DNA from: Methylobacterium sp. AMS5
Lineage (GTDB): Bacteria; Pseudomonadota; Alphaproteobacteria; Rhizobiales; Beijerinckiaceae
DNA: 64,000 bases
Assembly: GCF_001542815.1 (NCBI RefSeq)
Contig: NZ_CP006992.1
Coordinates: 778,501-842,500, forward strand
Direction: 5' to 3'
Each line of letters starts with the position of its first letter. The first letter of the stretch is position 1. Shown piece by piece: positions 16,865 through 26,476 of the stretch. The notes under the pieces are model-generated. The model made no database searches, was not told the origin of the DNA, and saw only the letters and a program-made list of their open reading frames with translations. The position numbers and the translations under genes are program-made.

Positions 16865-17863
16865 CTACGGCTGCTTGGGTGCCGGGCTTGGTCCGGAGCC
16901 CGGCGTTCCGGTCTGGGCCGGATCGGGCTTCGTGGTTTCGGACGTGGCGTGGTCCGCCTTCACCGCGTCCGTCTTATTCGGATCGATCTTGCCCGCATCC
17001 TTGGCCGCATCCTTGGCCGCATCCGGCTGGAGCAGCGACAGGGTGATCGCCCGCGTGGCATGCTCGGCCATGCAGCGCAGGCCGAGATCGTTGAGCCGGA
17101 AATGGCGGCCCAGCATGTGCGCCTCGGTGGTGCGCTGGGTCGAGAGGAAGCGCATTGCGGCGTAGCGGTGGACCAGCGGCACCGCCTCGCGGCGGGCGAC
17201 GTCCTGCACGGTGCGCACCATCTGGGTGTAATAGGCGTCGTCGGCCAGACTCTCGGTGAAGACGGGGTCGATGAGCACGATGTCGATGCCGTGGGATTTC
17301 ACCCATTGCACCGATTCGTCGAGCGCCTCGCCGAAGGCCTCGATATCGACGCGGGCCAGAGCATCGTTGGTGCCGACCTGCCAGACGACGAGGTCCGGCT
17401 CCATCTCGGCGACCATGGAGCGCAGCCGCTCGCCCGCCCCGCTCGCGACCTCGCCGGGCAGACCGCGGGCCTCGACCTCGACCTGAACGTCGGGCAGCGC
17501 CTGCTCCAGGGCGTTTTCCAGCTTCACCGGATAGCTCGCGGAGGCGCCGAGCCCCGCCGAGGAGGAGCCGATGGAGAGGACGTGGATCGGCCGCTTCTCC
17601 TTGAGCGCGGCCTTGACCGCCTTGAGCCGCGCCAGGGTGTAGAGCTTCGAGCCCGGCACCCGGCATTCGGGTGACAGGCTCAGGTCGAGTGCCTCGACCG
17701 TCGCGGTCGACGGTGCAGCCGGCATTGGTGCGGCGCCCGAGGTCTCGCCGAAGGCGGGCGAGGCGAGACTCAGGCCGAGGAGGACGGCGAGTCGGCGGGC
17801 GAGGCGGCGTCGGGTGCCTTGCGCGTCGGCCGCGGTCTGCGGGAACGCCATTCGACGAACCAT
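16865..17863 (-). CDS. Secreted SGNH/GDSL-type hydrolase
   Basis: 332 residues: signal-like N-terminus (RRLAVLLGLSLASPAFG), SGNH block I as VLSIGSSSAGLGAS (nucleophile Ser), block III as VWQVGTNDAL, and a late HFRLNDLGLRCMAEH with a possible catalytic His. The C-terminus is a low-complexity Lys/Asp/Ala/Thr/Pro tail with a short tandem AAKD repeat. Periplasmic SGNH enzymes de-acylate glycans. Its start lies 94 bp inside the end of the upstream OpgC gene, tying it to glucan modification. Confidence 0.78.
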   Translation of the reverse strand: MVRRMAFPQTAADAQGTRRRLARRLAVLLGLSLASPAFGETSGAAPMPAAPSTATVEALDLSLSPECRVPGSKLYTLARLKAVKAALKEKRPIHVLSIGSSSAGLGASASYPVKLENALEQALPDVQVEVEARGLPGEVASGAGERLRSMVAEMEPDLVVWQVGTNDALARVDIEAFGEALDESVQWVKSHGIDIVLIDPVFTESLADDAYYTQMVRTVQDVARREAVPLVHRYAAMRFLSTQRTTEAHMLGRHFRLNDLGLRCMAEHATRAITLSLLQPDAAKDAAKDAGKIDPNKTDAVKADHATSETTKPDPAQTGTPGSGPSPAPKQP

Positions 17864-18909
17864 GCGGTGAAACCCAGTGCGATCAGGCCGAAGCCTACGA
17901 CCGAAATGTCAACGAAGATACCGCCGCCGGTTTGGAAGCGCACGAACTGTCCGGCGAGGCTCAACAGCGATCCCATCGAGAAGACCGCGAGCGAGTTGCG
18001 CCCCAAACCCGACAGAAAGCGGGCAAGGCGCCCGACGCGCGGTGCGATGAGAGCGTAGACACCCTGGAAGGCCAGCACCATCCCGCAGAAATGGATCAGC
18101 CGGGCGGGCGAGAGATAGGTCTTGTCGAAGGTGAAGACGAGGCGCGGCTCCGGCGCGAGCATCGGATCGGGCCGCAATTCGAGCACTGCGAGCACGACGC
18201 CGACGGTGACGATGACGACGCCGAGCGGCATCAGCCGCGGCCAGAGGCGCTGCAGCCGCTCCGAGCCCCGCGTCGCCTCGTTCGACAGGAAGCCGAGCAC
18301 CAGCAGCAATTGCCAGCAGAGCGGATCGAAGAACCAATCGCCCTCGCCGGGCCAGGAGGGGAAGTTCCACTCGAAGACGAGGCTCGCCCCGTAGAGCGAC
18401 AGCGAGAGCGCCAGCAGCAGGAGTCGGCTCACCCGGCCGATCAACACCACCGCCGGGGCGATGGCGATCAGCACCACGTAGAGCGGCAGGATGTTGAAGA
18501 AGCCGAGTTGGTGCGTGAGCAGCACGACGCCGACCATGGTCTGGATCGGGTCGGCGAAGAAGCCGCCGGCATTGTGCCATTCGAGGATGAGCGGGTTGTC
18601 GAGATAGAGCGCGCATCCGGCGATCAGCGCCAGCGCCAGCGCCATGATGGTGAGTTGCGCGCGGTACACCTCGATCGTGCGCGACAGAAGCCGCAGCACC
18701 GTGGTGAGGCGCGGCTCCGGCTGGCCGTCGCGCCCGCGGGTGGCAAGCCCGATCGACCAGCCGGCGAGGAACACGAACAGCTCGGCGGCATCCGAGATGC
18801 CGTATTGCGAGAAGGTGTAGCGCTCGAAGACGTTGCCGGGGATGTGGTTGATGAAAATCGTGATCAGCGCGAAGCCGCGCCAGAAATCGATCGCGTTCGG
18901 CTCGCGCAT
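17770..18909 (-). CDS. opgC: OpgC-domain membrane acyltransferase
   Basis: 379 residues, about ten transmembrane helices; begins MREPNAIDFWRGFALITIFINHIPGN, the OpgC signature (RDxRxD-like start followed by INHIPGN), with FVFLAGWSIGLATRGR. OpgC adds succinyl groups to osmoregulated periplasmic glucans. It heads the leftward cluster OpgC-SGNH-flippase-acetyltransferase and overlaps SGNH. The assignment to glucan rather than another glycan is inferred. Confidence 0.85.
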   Translation of the reverse strand: MREPNAIDFWRGFALITIFINHIPGNVFERYTFSQYGISDAAELFVFLAGWSIGLATRGRDGQPEPRLTTVLRLLSRTIEVYRAQLTIMALALALIAGCALYLDNPLILEWHNAGGFFADPIQTMVGVVLLTHQLGFFNILPLYVVLIAIAPAVVLIGRVSRLLLLALSLSLYGASLVFEWNFPSWPGEGDWFFDPLCWQLLLVLGFLSNEATRGSERLQRLWPRLMPLGVVIVTVGVVLAVLELRPDPMLAPEPRLVFTFDKTYLSPARLIHFCGMVLAFQGVYALIAPRVGRLARFLSGLGRNSLAVFSMGSLLSLAGQFVRFQTGGGIFVDISVVGFGLIALGFTAWFVEWRSRRPRPTRKAPDAASPADSPSSSA

Positions 18910-19097
18910 CAGGCTCCACGGTCCGGCGGTGTGACGTCGCAGCGGCAGGGTCCCGGCCTCCCGCGCGGCGCGCGAGGCGACCGGTACGGCGCCGTTCCGG
19001 GACCCGCGACCCGGAGCGGAAGGCGGCCGTCCTGATAGACCGCGCCGTGGTGGATTGGAAAGCGGTGGTTCGGTGACGAGGGCGCGAGAACGGCCGA

Positions 19098-19859
19098 TCA
19101 GGCCGCGCCGTGCAGGTGTCCCGCATGCCACTGGCGCAGGGCGCCGAGGGTGACGACGCCGTCCGGCCAGGCATGACCCTGAAGATGCTGGTGCGGCGCG
19201 TCCGGCTCGCCGAGATCGGAGACGGCGGAGAAGGCGCCGTCGAGCCGGTGGCTCTGCGTGTAGCGGCTGCGGGTGGCGAGAACCGGCAGGCCGGCGGCGA
19301 GCGCCGAGCGGATGCCGGCCGCCGAATCCTCGAAAGCGATCGCTTCGGACGGATCGATGCCGAGGCGGTGGACGGCAAGGGCGAAGATGTCGGGGGCGGG
19401 CTTCTTCTGCGCCGCCTCGTCGCCGGCGGCGATCACGTCGAAGGGCTGCGCGTCGTGCGGGAAATTGAGCCGGAGCAGGAGATCGATGTTCGGCCGGCTC
19501 GTGGTGGTCGCCACCGCCAGCCGCACGTTGTCCGCGCGCGCCTCTTCCACCAGACGCCGCACGCCGGGACGGAGCGAGAGTCCGCCGCTCTCGGCCAACG
19601 CGCCGTAATGGCGCGTCTTGAGATCGTGGATCTCCGGCATCCGGCGCTTGAGCGCGTGTGCCTCCTCGGGGTGGTATCGCTCGATGTAGTGGACGAGCCG
19701 CTCCTTGCCGCCCATCACCTTGAGCAGTTCGGCGTAGAATTCCGGCGACCAGTGCCAGGGCAGGCCGAGCGCGCGAAACGCCTGGTTGAAGCCTTGGCGG
19801 TGGAGGTCTTCGGTCTCGGCGAGCGTCCCGTCGACGTCGAAGATCAGCGCCTTCAGCAT
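19098..19859 (-). CDS. HAD-family phosphatase, CbbY-like
   Basis: 253 residues with HAD motif [11 protein letters not shown] (residues 8-17), motif [11 protein letters not shown], motif [13 protein letters not shown] and [12 protein letters not shown]. CbbY removes xylulose 1,5-bisphosphate, a RuBisCO inhibitor; related beta-phosphoglucomutase-type enzymes act on sugar phosphates. It overlaps rpe by seven bases, supporting a pentose-phosphate role. Confidence 0.82.
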   Translation of the reverse strand: MLKALIFDVDGTLAETEDLHRQGFNQAFRALGLPWHWSPEFYAELLKVMGGKERLVHYIERYHPEEAHALKRRMPEIHDLKTRHYGALAESGGLSLRPGVRRLVEEARADNVRLAVATTTSRPNIDLLLRLNFPHDAQPFDVIAAGDEAAQKKPAPDIFALAVHRLGIDPSEAIAFEDSAAGIRSALAAGLPVLATRSRYTQSHRLDGAFSAVSDLGEPDAPHQHLQGHAWPDGVVTLGALRQWHAGHLHGAA

Positions 19860-20536
19860 CGCACGCCGTCCCGCCCGGTGGCCGATTGGGCCGCCTCGCG
19901 AATCGCCGCGACGTTTTTTTCGTACTGGGTCGGTCCGCCCTTGAAGGCGGCCGAGCCGGCGACGAGGATGTTGGCACCGGCCTGCGCGGCGGGCCCGGCG
20001 GTCTCCGGGGTGATGCCGCCATCGACCGAAATGTCGATGGAGCGGCCCGCCGTCATCGCCTTGATGCGCGCAACGGTCTCCAGAGACGAATGAATGAAGC
20101 TCTGGCCGCCGAAGCCGGGATTGACCGTCATCACCAGCACGAGGTCGACCATGTCGAGCAGCGGCTCGATAGCGGAGGCCGGCGTGCCGGGGTTGAGCGC
20201 CACGCCCGCGCGCTTGCCCAAGGACCGGATCGTCTGGAGTGAGCGGTGGATGTGCGGACCCGCCTCGACATGGACCGTGATCGCGTCCGCGCCGGCCTCG
20301 GCGAAGGCGGCGAGGTAGGGGTCGGCCGGCGCGATCATCAGGTGTACGTCGAAGAGTTTGTCGGTCCACGGCCGCAGCGCCTTCACCACCGCCGGGCCGA
20401 AGCTGATGTTGGGCACGAAATGCCCGTCCATCACGTCGAGATGGATCCAGTCGGCGCCGGCTTGCGCGATCGCCCGCGTCTCCTCACCGAGCCTGGAGAA
20501 GTCGGCGGCGAGGATCGAGGGTGCGAGAAGGGTCAT
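19853..20536 (-). CDS. rpe: Ribulose-phosphate 3-epimerase
   Basis: 227-residue TIM barrel interconverting ribulose 5-phosphate and xylulose 5-phosphate. Motifs: [10 protein letters not shown] at the N-terminus, [23 protein letters not shown] and SVDGGI. Start at 20536 gives the standard [12 protein letters not shown]. Overlapping downstream cbbY-like gene; together they provide or clean up pentose phosphates. Confidence 0.94.
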   Translation of the reverse strand: MTLLAPSILAADFSRLGEETRAIAQAGADWIHLDVMDGHFVPNISFGPAVVKALRPWTDKLFDVHLMIAPADPYLAAFAEAGADAITVHVEAGPHIHRSLQTIRSLGKRAGVALNPGTPASAIEPLLDMVDLVLVMTVNPGFGGQSFIHSSLETVARIKAMTAGRSIDISVDGGITPETAGPAAQAGANILVAGSAAFKGGPTQYEKNVAAIREAAQSATGRDGVRC

Positions 20537-20727
20537 GGAACGGCTCGAAGCGAACACGGTGCCATTCCGCGAAAACCGCGGACGGCCCTGGGAGGGAGAA
20601 GCGTCCTGCAACCGATCTAGTGCATCGGACGGAAAGTTGCGCGTTGGCTTCACGCAAAAAATGCCGGCGCTGATGGGGGCAGGCCGGCATTCGTCACCGA
20701 TTTCGCCGAGCCGGCCCGGCCAAGACG

Positions 20728-21342
20728 TCAGGACGTCGACGACAACCGGAAGGCACGCGTCCGCTCCGGACGGTGCCAGGCGGAGGGTTGGTCTTCCGCC
20801 CCGGTCCCCAGCGGACACTGCACGATGACGCTGTCACTCCAGCGCCCGTACTTGTAGCCGATCGCCGGAAGGTAGCCGACGCGCGCGAACCCGCAGGCCT
20901 CGTGCAGGCGCAGGGAGGCCTCGTTGCTCGCGTCGATGTAGCCGATCATCTGCCGGTAGCCCCCCGCGGCGCAGGCCTCGATCAGCGCCGGCAGAAGCCG
21001 GCGCCCGATGCCCGCATGCAGGTGGTCCGGGTGAACGTAGATCGAGTGCTTGAGGGCGTAGCGGTAGGCCGGGCGCTTGCGGAACGGCACGGCGTAGGCG
21101 TAGCCGGCGATCTGCCCGCCCCGCTCGGCGACGAGGTGGGGCAGGCGCTTGCTGCGCATGGTCTTGCGCCGCCGCCGCAGCTCGTCGGGCAGCAGGCGTT
21201 CCTCCTCGAAGTCGCCGGTATCGCCGACGCCTTTGCGGATGTGGCGCTCATAGATCGCGATCATCGCCGACACGTCGGCATCCGACGAGGGCCGGATCAC
21301 CACCTCCGCGTGAGTTGGAATCGCCGCCGCGCCCTCCGCCAT
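20728..21342 (-). CDS. GNAT N-acetyltransferase (phosphinothricin acetyltransferase-like)
   Basis: 204 residues. [21 protein letters not shown], then [19 protein letters not shown] (acetyl-CoA loop) and [23 protein letters not shown], all typical of the Pat/Bar branch. The ATG overlaps the decarboxylase stop (TGATG), so it is translated with it; an amine product could be the substrate, but that is inference. Confidence 0.8.
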   Translation of the reverse strand: MAEGAAAIPTHAEVVIRPSSDADVSAMIAIYERHIRKGVGDTGDFEEERLLPDELRRRRKTMRSKRLPHLVAERGGQIAGYAYAVPFRKRPAYRYALKHSIYVHPDHLHAGIGRRLLPALIEACAAGGYRQMIGYIDASNEASLRLHEACGFARVGYLPAIGYKYGRWSDSVIVQCPLGTGAEDQPSAWHRPERTRAFRLSSTS

Positions 21343-23687
21343 CAGGCGCCCTCGCGCAGGACGTAGGTGTGGAAGCGGATGCGCCCGTCCGGGTCGCTCT
21401 CGCGGTAGACGCCCTGGATCTCGGCCTCGAAGCCGGGGAACAGGTTGGCGGCCGCCTCGAACATCTTGAAATAGTCGAGCATCGGCTTGGCCCGCGCGTC
21501 GAGGCGCTCGCCGGGCAGCACGGTGCCGATGCCGGGCGGATAGACCAGCATCAGGGTCGTGGCGATGCGCCCCTCGGCCTCCGCGATCGGCACGTAATCG
21601 ACCCGGTTGCGGGTGAGCATCTGCGCGGCGGCCTTGGGCGCCATCACCATCTCCGGCAGGTGCTCGGGCATGAACTGCTTGCGCTGGAGCGCCGAGGTGC
21701 CCGACTCGCGATGGAAGGCGTGGTAATCGGCGCAGAGGTCGCGCAGGCGCACGCCGCGGTAGCGCTTGGGCCGGCGTGCGACGAATTCCGGCATCGCCTC
21801 TTCGAGCGGCACGTTGTCGTCGTGCAGCCGCTTGAAGGCGACGAGGCCGGAGATGAGCGTGCCCGCCTTCGACGATTCGACGCCCGGCGTCAGCAGGAAG
21901 AGCAGCGAGTTGAGGTCGTTCTTCTCCGGCACGATCCGGTTCTCGCGCAGGTATTGCGCGACGATCGGCGCCGGCACGCCGTGCTCGGTATAGGCCCCCG
22001 TCTTCCGGTCGAAGCCGGGGGTGAGCACGGTGAGCTTGTTGGGGTCGGTGATGGCAAAGCCCGGCGCGACATGGGTGAAGCCGTGCCACGCCGCGCCCGG
22101 CGTCAGCTCCCAGTAGCGGGCGTCGGCGGCCAGAGCGTCGGTCGGCACGGACTCCCACGGGATCTCCGTGCCGTCGGGCCCCTTCACCACGTCGGGCACG
22201 AAGGGGTCGAAGAACCAGCGCCGCTTCGGGTCGGCCTCGCGCTCCTCGAACTCCTTGCGGATGGCGCGGGCCTTCTTGCGCCACTCGATGCCGAGGCGGA
22301 TCGTGTCGTCCCACAGCACGACGCCGGAGCGGCCCTTCATCATCTGCGCGCCGACATCGAGCGAGGCGAAGATCGGGTAGAACGGCGAGGTCGAGGCGTG
22401 GACGAGGAAGCTCTCGTTCAGGCGCTTGTGCTCGACCCGCCGGGTCTGGCCGCGGATGTGCCCGTCGCGGGTGTGGATCTGGGAGGCCTGGGAGAAGCTG
22501 GCGAGCTGCTTGTGGGTCGATTGCGTGGCGATGATGCCCGGCGACGTCTCGTCGAGCCCGGTCAGGCCCATGGCGAAGCGGCGATGGTAGAGCGGATGGA
22601 ACTTCATGAAGCCCGCCCAGGCCTCGTCGAACAGGATGTAGTCGCACAGATGGCCGATGCGCTCGACGATCGCCTGCGCGTCGTAGATCGTGCCGTCATA
22701 GGTGCATTGCTCGATCACGGCGCAGCGGAACGGTCGCTCGCGGCGCCACGCTTCCTTGTCCTTCACGAGCGGGTTGTCGCGGATTTTTTCGCGGATGCGC
22801 CCCTCGTCGAGCGCCTCGTGATAGATCGGCCCGATCAAACCGTAAGCATTGCGGTCCGTCTCGAGGAAGATCGGGATGCCGCCGGCCAGCAGCAGCGCGC
22901 CGTGATGGGCGGCCTTGTGGTTGTTGCGGTCGAACAGGACGAGGTCGTCCTCGGCCACCAGCGAGCCCAGCACCACCTTGTTGGAGGCCGAGGTGCCGTT
23001 GAGGACGAAATAGGTCTTCTCCGCCCCGAAGATCTTCGCGGCCTCCTTCTGCGCCTTGAGCGCGGGCCCCTCGTGGGTCAGCAGGTCACCGAGATCGAGC
23101 ACCGAGTTGTCGAGGTCATCGCGAAAGATCGCCTCGCCGAGATGCTCCACGAAGATGCGGCCGATGGGCGAGCGGTTGTAGAAGATGCCGCCGTTATGGC
23201 CGGGGCAGGTCCAGAGCTGGTTGCCCTCCTCGGCGTAATCGACGAGCGCGCCGAAAAACGGCGTCTTCAGCGTGTCGGCATACTGCGTCACGCGGGAGAC
23301 GAGGCCGCGGGCGATGAATTCGGGCGTCTCCTCGGCGAGGAAGATGTAGCCGTCGATGAAGTCGAGCAGCTCGACGGGGATGTCCTCCAGCCGCTTGCGG
23401 CGGACCATGATGACGATCGGCATCTCCAGGCCGCGCTTGCGCATCATGTCGATGAGCGCGGCCGCCTTGCCCTCGAGTCCGCGCTTGCCCCAATCCACCA
23501 CGAGGCAGCCGACGGCCGAATCGGTCTGCACCGCGATCGAGGCATCCTCGACGCGCCGCGCCCGCACCACCTCGAAGCCGCGCTTCTCCACCGCCGCGAC
23601 GATCTGATCGACGCGCGCGCCCTCCAGATCATCCGGATCGAAGGCGGGCGTGCACATCAGCACGGTGAAACGGCGGTGAAAATCCAT
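21342..23687 (-). CDS. Ornithine/lysine/arginine decarboxylase, biodegradative type
   Basis: 781-residue PLP enzyme of fold type I. N-terminal receiver-like wing domain (1-130), then the catalytic core: CPGHNGGIFYNRSPIG, FVLNGTSASNKV, ILFDEAWAGF and the PLP lysine K393 in QSTHKQLASFSQAS; C-terminal domain with HTYVLREGA. It makes a polyamine (putrescine, cadaverine or agmatine) plus CO2. Size equals SpeC/SpeF/LdcC/AdiA-type enzymes; substrate not determined. Coupled to a GNAT gene. Confidence 0.88.
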   Translation of the reverse strand: MDFHRRFTVLMCTPAFDPDDLEGARVDQIVAAVEKRGFEVVRARRVEDASIAVQTDSAVGCLVVDWGKRGLEGKAAALIDMMRKRGLEMPIVIMVRRKRLEDIPVELLDFIDGYIFLAEETPEFIARGLVSRVTQYADTLKTPFFGALVDYAEEGNQLWTCPGHNGGIFYNRSPIGRIFVEHLGEAIFRDDLDNSVLDLGDLLTHEGPALKAQKEAAKIFGAEKTYFVLNGTSASNKVVLGSLVAEDDLVLFDRNNHKAAHHGALLLAGGIPIFLETDRNAYGLIGPIYHEALDEGRIREKIRDNPLVKDKEAWRRERPFRCAVIEQCTYDGTIYDAQAIVERIGHLCDYILFDEAWAGFMKFHPLYHRRFAMGLTGLDETSPGIIATQSTHKQLASFSQASQIHTRDGHIRGQTRRVEHKRLNESFLVHASTSPFYPIFASLDVGAQMMKGRSGVVLWDDTIRLGIEWRKKARAIRKEFEEREADPKRRWFFDPFVPDVVKGPDGTEIPWESVPTDALAADARYWELTPGAAWHGFTHVAPGFAITDPNKLTVLTPGFDRKTGAYTEHGVPAPIVAQYLRENRIVPEKNDLNSLLFLLTPGVESSKAGTLISGLVAFKRLHDDNVPLEEAMPEFVARRPKRYRGVRLRDLCADYHAFHRESGTSALQRKQFMPEHLPEMVMAPKAAAQMLTRNRVDYVPIAEAEGRIATTLMLVYPPGIGTVLPGERLDARAKPMLDYFKMFEAAANLFPGFEAEIQGVYRESDPDGRIRFHTYVLREGA

Positions 23688-23771
23688 GGAACGCGGCTCT
23701 TCTCACGAACGGAACCCCAGCCTTTCCGGCCCATCCGCGACGATTCGATGACATGATGGCGATGGGCGCCG

Positions 23772-24134
23772 TCACCGCAGCGTGAGGGGAAAGCTGAGTT
23801 CGGTGAAACCTTCGAGGGTCAGCAGCCCGGCGGGCGGCGGCGGAAAGGGGGCGGCTGCCTCCACGGCGCGGGCGGCGCGCTCGCCGAGCACCGCCGGCCC
23901 GTCTTCAAGCACGATCCCGCCGAGTGCGCCATCGGCCTCGATCCGCACCCGAACCGTGACCTGCCCGCCCCGGCCCGGCGCCGCGGTGCGATCCGCCATC
24001 CCGATGCGGTTGACGATTCCGGCCACCCAGGCCCTGGCCCGCGCATCGACCCGCGGCGCGGCGGAGGCCGGCGCGAGCGGCGCGCTCAGCATCAGCGCCG
24101 TAAGGAGAAGGGGCCGAACGGGAAGCGGGAGCAA
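23772..24134 (-). CDS. Exported TonB-C-terminal-like protein
   Basis: Mature part VDARARAWVAGIVNRIG... VTVRVRIEADGALGGIVLEDGPAVLGERAARAVEAA and FTELSFPLTL fits a TonB C-terminal fold without a periplasmic spanning region. A signal peptide (VRPLLLTALMLSAPLAPASAA) precedes it. The start is doubtful: a TTG at 24134 with GGAG upstream is used; an ATG at 24299 would add a non-conserved, arginine-rich stretch. Confidence 0.55.
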   Translation of the reverse strand: MLPLPVRPLLLTALMLSAPLAPASAAPRVDARARAWVAGIVNRIGMADRTAAPGRGGQVTVRVRIEADGALGGIVLEDGPAVLGERAARAVEAAAPFPPPPAGLLTLEGFTELSFPLTLR

Positions 24135-24391
24135 GGACAGCGACTCCGTGAACAAGAAGGGCGCCGCGTGGCGCCGTCTTCGGGGGATACCCGCCCCGGC
24201 TCGATGCGGTGGCGCGAAGCCCGGCCCTCCCGGACCGTAACGCCACCCGTGACGCGAAGTACCGCCAAATGACGGTACCGCCGCGACATTTTGGATCACG
24301 CCGGCATGGGTTCGCCATGGGGCCGCAAAGCCGATGGGGCTGACGCGTCGCGCCTGCGCAGCGGACGCCGACGACGGCGTCGCTGGGCGGC

Positions 24392-24949
24392 TCAGATCGT
24401 CGCGGCGGCGCCCCGGCGCAGGTGCTCGTCGAGACGCGGCATGATCTCGACGAAGTTGCAGGGGCGGTGACGATAGTCGAGCTGGCTCGCGAGGATGCCG
24501 TCCCAGGCGTCCTTGCAGGCGCCGGGCGAGCCCGGCAGCACGAAGATGTAGGTCGCCCCCGCCACGCCCGCGGTCGCCCGCGACTGAAGGGTCGAGGTGC
24601 CGATCTTGTCGTAGGAGATGCGGTGGAAGACCGCCGAGAAGCCGTCCATCCGCTTCTCGAACAGCGGTTCGATCGCCTCCGGGGTCACGTCGCGGCCGGT
24701 GAAGCCGGTGCCGCCGGTGGTCAGGATCACGTCGATGCTGGGATCGTGAATCCAGCCCTCGACCTTCTCGCGAATCGACACGATCTCGTCCGGCACGATG
24801 TCCCGCTGGGCAAGCCGATGCCCCGCCCCCGTGATCCGGGCGGCCAGGGTGTCGCCAGACTTATCATCGGCGAGCACACGGGTGTCGGAGACCGTCAGCA
24901 CGGCGATGGCGAGGGGGATGAAGGCGCGGGGCGTCGGCTCGCTGGTCAT
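24392..24949 (-). CDS. moaB: Molybdenum cofactor biosynthesis protein B
   Basis: 185 residues, MoaB/Mog fold: LAIAVLTVSDTR, TTGGTGFTGRDVTPE (77-91, molybdopterin-binding loop) and FVLPGSPGACKDAW. Member of the molybdopterin adenylyltransferase-like family. Start at 24949 follows the family. It stands divergent from purB. Confidence 0.92.
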   Translation of the reverse strand: MTSEPTPRAFIPLAIAVLTVSDTRVLADDKSGDTLAARITGAGHRLAQRDIVPDEIVSIREKVEGWIHDPSIDVILTTGGTGFTGRDVTPEAIEPLFEKRMDGFSAVFHRISYDKIGTSTLQSRATAGVAGATYIFVLPGSPGACKDAWDGILASQLDYRHRPCNFVEIMPRLDEHLRRGAAATI

Positions 24950-25111
24950 ACGGTCGATGTTGTCCCGTGGCTGCGGCGGGTCAACCGTCGCCTGACGTCG
25001 CGGGGGAGCCATGCACATCTCGGCAGGGCGACGCGTTGAGGCGCTGGGCTGCGCCGTGCTACGCGCGGGGCGATTTCGCGAAATCGCGACACGTCCGAGG
25101 CACTGAAAACG

Positions 25112-26419
25112 ATGATCCCCCGCTACTCCCGTCCCGAGATGACCGCGATCTGGTCGCCGGAGAGCCGGTTCCGGATCTGGTTCGAGATCGAGGCCCACGC
25201 CACCACGGCTCTGGCCAAGATCGGCGTCGTGCCGAAGGAGGCCGCCGAGAAGGTCTGGGAGAAGGGCCGCGATGCAAGCTTCGACGTCGCGCGCATCGAC
25301 GCGATCGAGGCGGTGACGAAGCATGACGTCATCGCCTTCCTCACGCATCTGGCCGAGATCGTCGGGCCGGAGGCGCGCTTCGTCCACCAGGGCATGACCT
25401 CGTCCGACGTGCTCGATACCTGCCTCAACGTGCAGCTCACCAAGGCCGCCGACATCCTGATCAAGGATCTCGACGCGCTGCTGGCCGCGCTGAAGCGGCG
25501 CGCCTTCGAGCACAAGCTCACCCCCACCATCGGCCGCTCGCACGGCATCCATGCCGAGCCCGTCACCTTCGGCCTCAAGCTCGCCCAGGCCTATGCCGAG
25601 TTCGCGAGAGCGAAGGACCGGCTCATCGCCGCACGTAAAGAGGTCGCGACCTGCGCGATCTCGGGGGCGGTCGGCACCTTCGCCAATATCGACCCGCGGG
25701 TGGAGGAATACGTCGCCGAGCAGATGGGCCTCGCACCGGAGCCGGTCTCGACCCAGGTGATCCCGCGCGACCGCCACGCCATGTTCTTCGCCGTACTCGG
25801 CGTGATCGCCAGCTCCATGGAGCGGTTGGCCACGGAAGTGCGCCACCTGCAGCGCACGGAAGTGCTGGAGGCGGAAGAGTTCTTCTCCGAGGGGCAGAAG
25901 GGCTCCTCGGCGATGCCGCACAAGCGCAACCCGGTTCTCACCGAGAACATCACCGGGCTCGCCCGCATGGTGCGCGGCTACGTGACCCCGGCGCTGGAGA
26001 ACGTCGCGCTCTGGCACGAGCGGGACATCTCGCATTCCTCGGTCGAGCGCATGATCGGCCCGGACGCGACGGTGACCCTCGATTTCGCGCTCGCCCGGCT
26101 CACCGGCGTGATCGACAAGCTGCTGATCTACCCCGAGCAGATGCAGAAGAACCTCGACCGGCTCGGCGGCCTCGTCCACTCGCAGCGGGTGCTGCTGGCG
26201 CTGACACAGGGCGGCGTCTCGCGGGAGGACGCCTACCGGCTGGTCCAACGCAACGCGATGCCGGTCTGGCGCGGCGAGGGCGATTTCCTCACCCTGCTCA
26301 AGGCCGATCCTGAGGTGACCGCCGTGCTGAAGCCGGAACAGATCGAAGAGTGCTTCGACCTCGGCTACCACCTCAAGCACGTCGACACGATTTTTTCGCG
26401 CGTGTTCGGGGAAGCCTGA
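25112..26419 (+). CDS. purB: Adenylosuccinate lyase
   Basis: 435-residue fumarase/aspartase superfamily enzyme with the signature SSAMPHKRNP at 265-274 and TSSDVLDT near 97-104. It catalyses two steps of purine synthesis (SAICAR and adenylosuccinate cleavage). Length and the MIPRYSRPEMTAIWSPE start are standard. purA lies 1.5 kb downstream on the same strand. Confidence 0.95.
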   Translation: MIPRYSRPEMTAIWSPESRFRIWFEIEAHATTALAKIGVVPKEAAEKVWEKGRDASFDVARIDAIEAVTKHDVIAFLTHLAEIVGPEARFVHQGMTSSDVLDTCLNVQLTKAADILIKDLDALLAALKRRAFEHKLTPTIGRSHGIHAEPVTFGLKLAQAYAEFARAKDRLIAARKEVATCAISGAVGTFANIDPRVEEYVAEQMGLAPEPVSTQVIPRDRHAMFFAVLGVIASSMERLATEVRHLQRTEVLEAEEFFSEGQKGSSAMPHKRNPVLTENITGLARMVRGYVTPALENVALWHERDISHSSVERMIGPDATVTLDFALARLTGVIDKLLIYPEQMQKNLDRLGGLVHSQRVLLALTQGGVSREDAYRLVQRNAMPVWRGEGDFLTLLKADPEVTAVLKPEQIEECFDLGYHLKHVDTIFSRVFGEA

Positions 26420-26476
26420 TCGATCCTGCACGGAACCTGCTTCGCGCTCGCCGACGACGAACGATCGAGTATTGCC

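Noticed and set aside
16990..17030. Short tandem repeat in the SGNH gene considered as CRISPR-like or regulatory
   Set aside because: It is an in-frame AAKD coding repeat in a low-complexity tail. No CRISPR array was seen anywhere in the window.
17671..19035. 454-residue rightward reading frame
   Set aside because: Antisense to opgC; repetitive Glu/Arg/His composition typical of shadows in GC-rich DNA.
21315..23756. 813-residue rightward reading frame
   Set aside because: Antisense shadow of the decarboxylase, with histidine/arginine-rich composition and no motifs.
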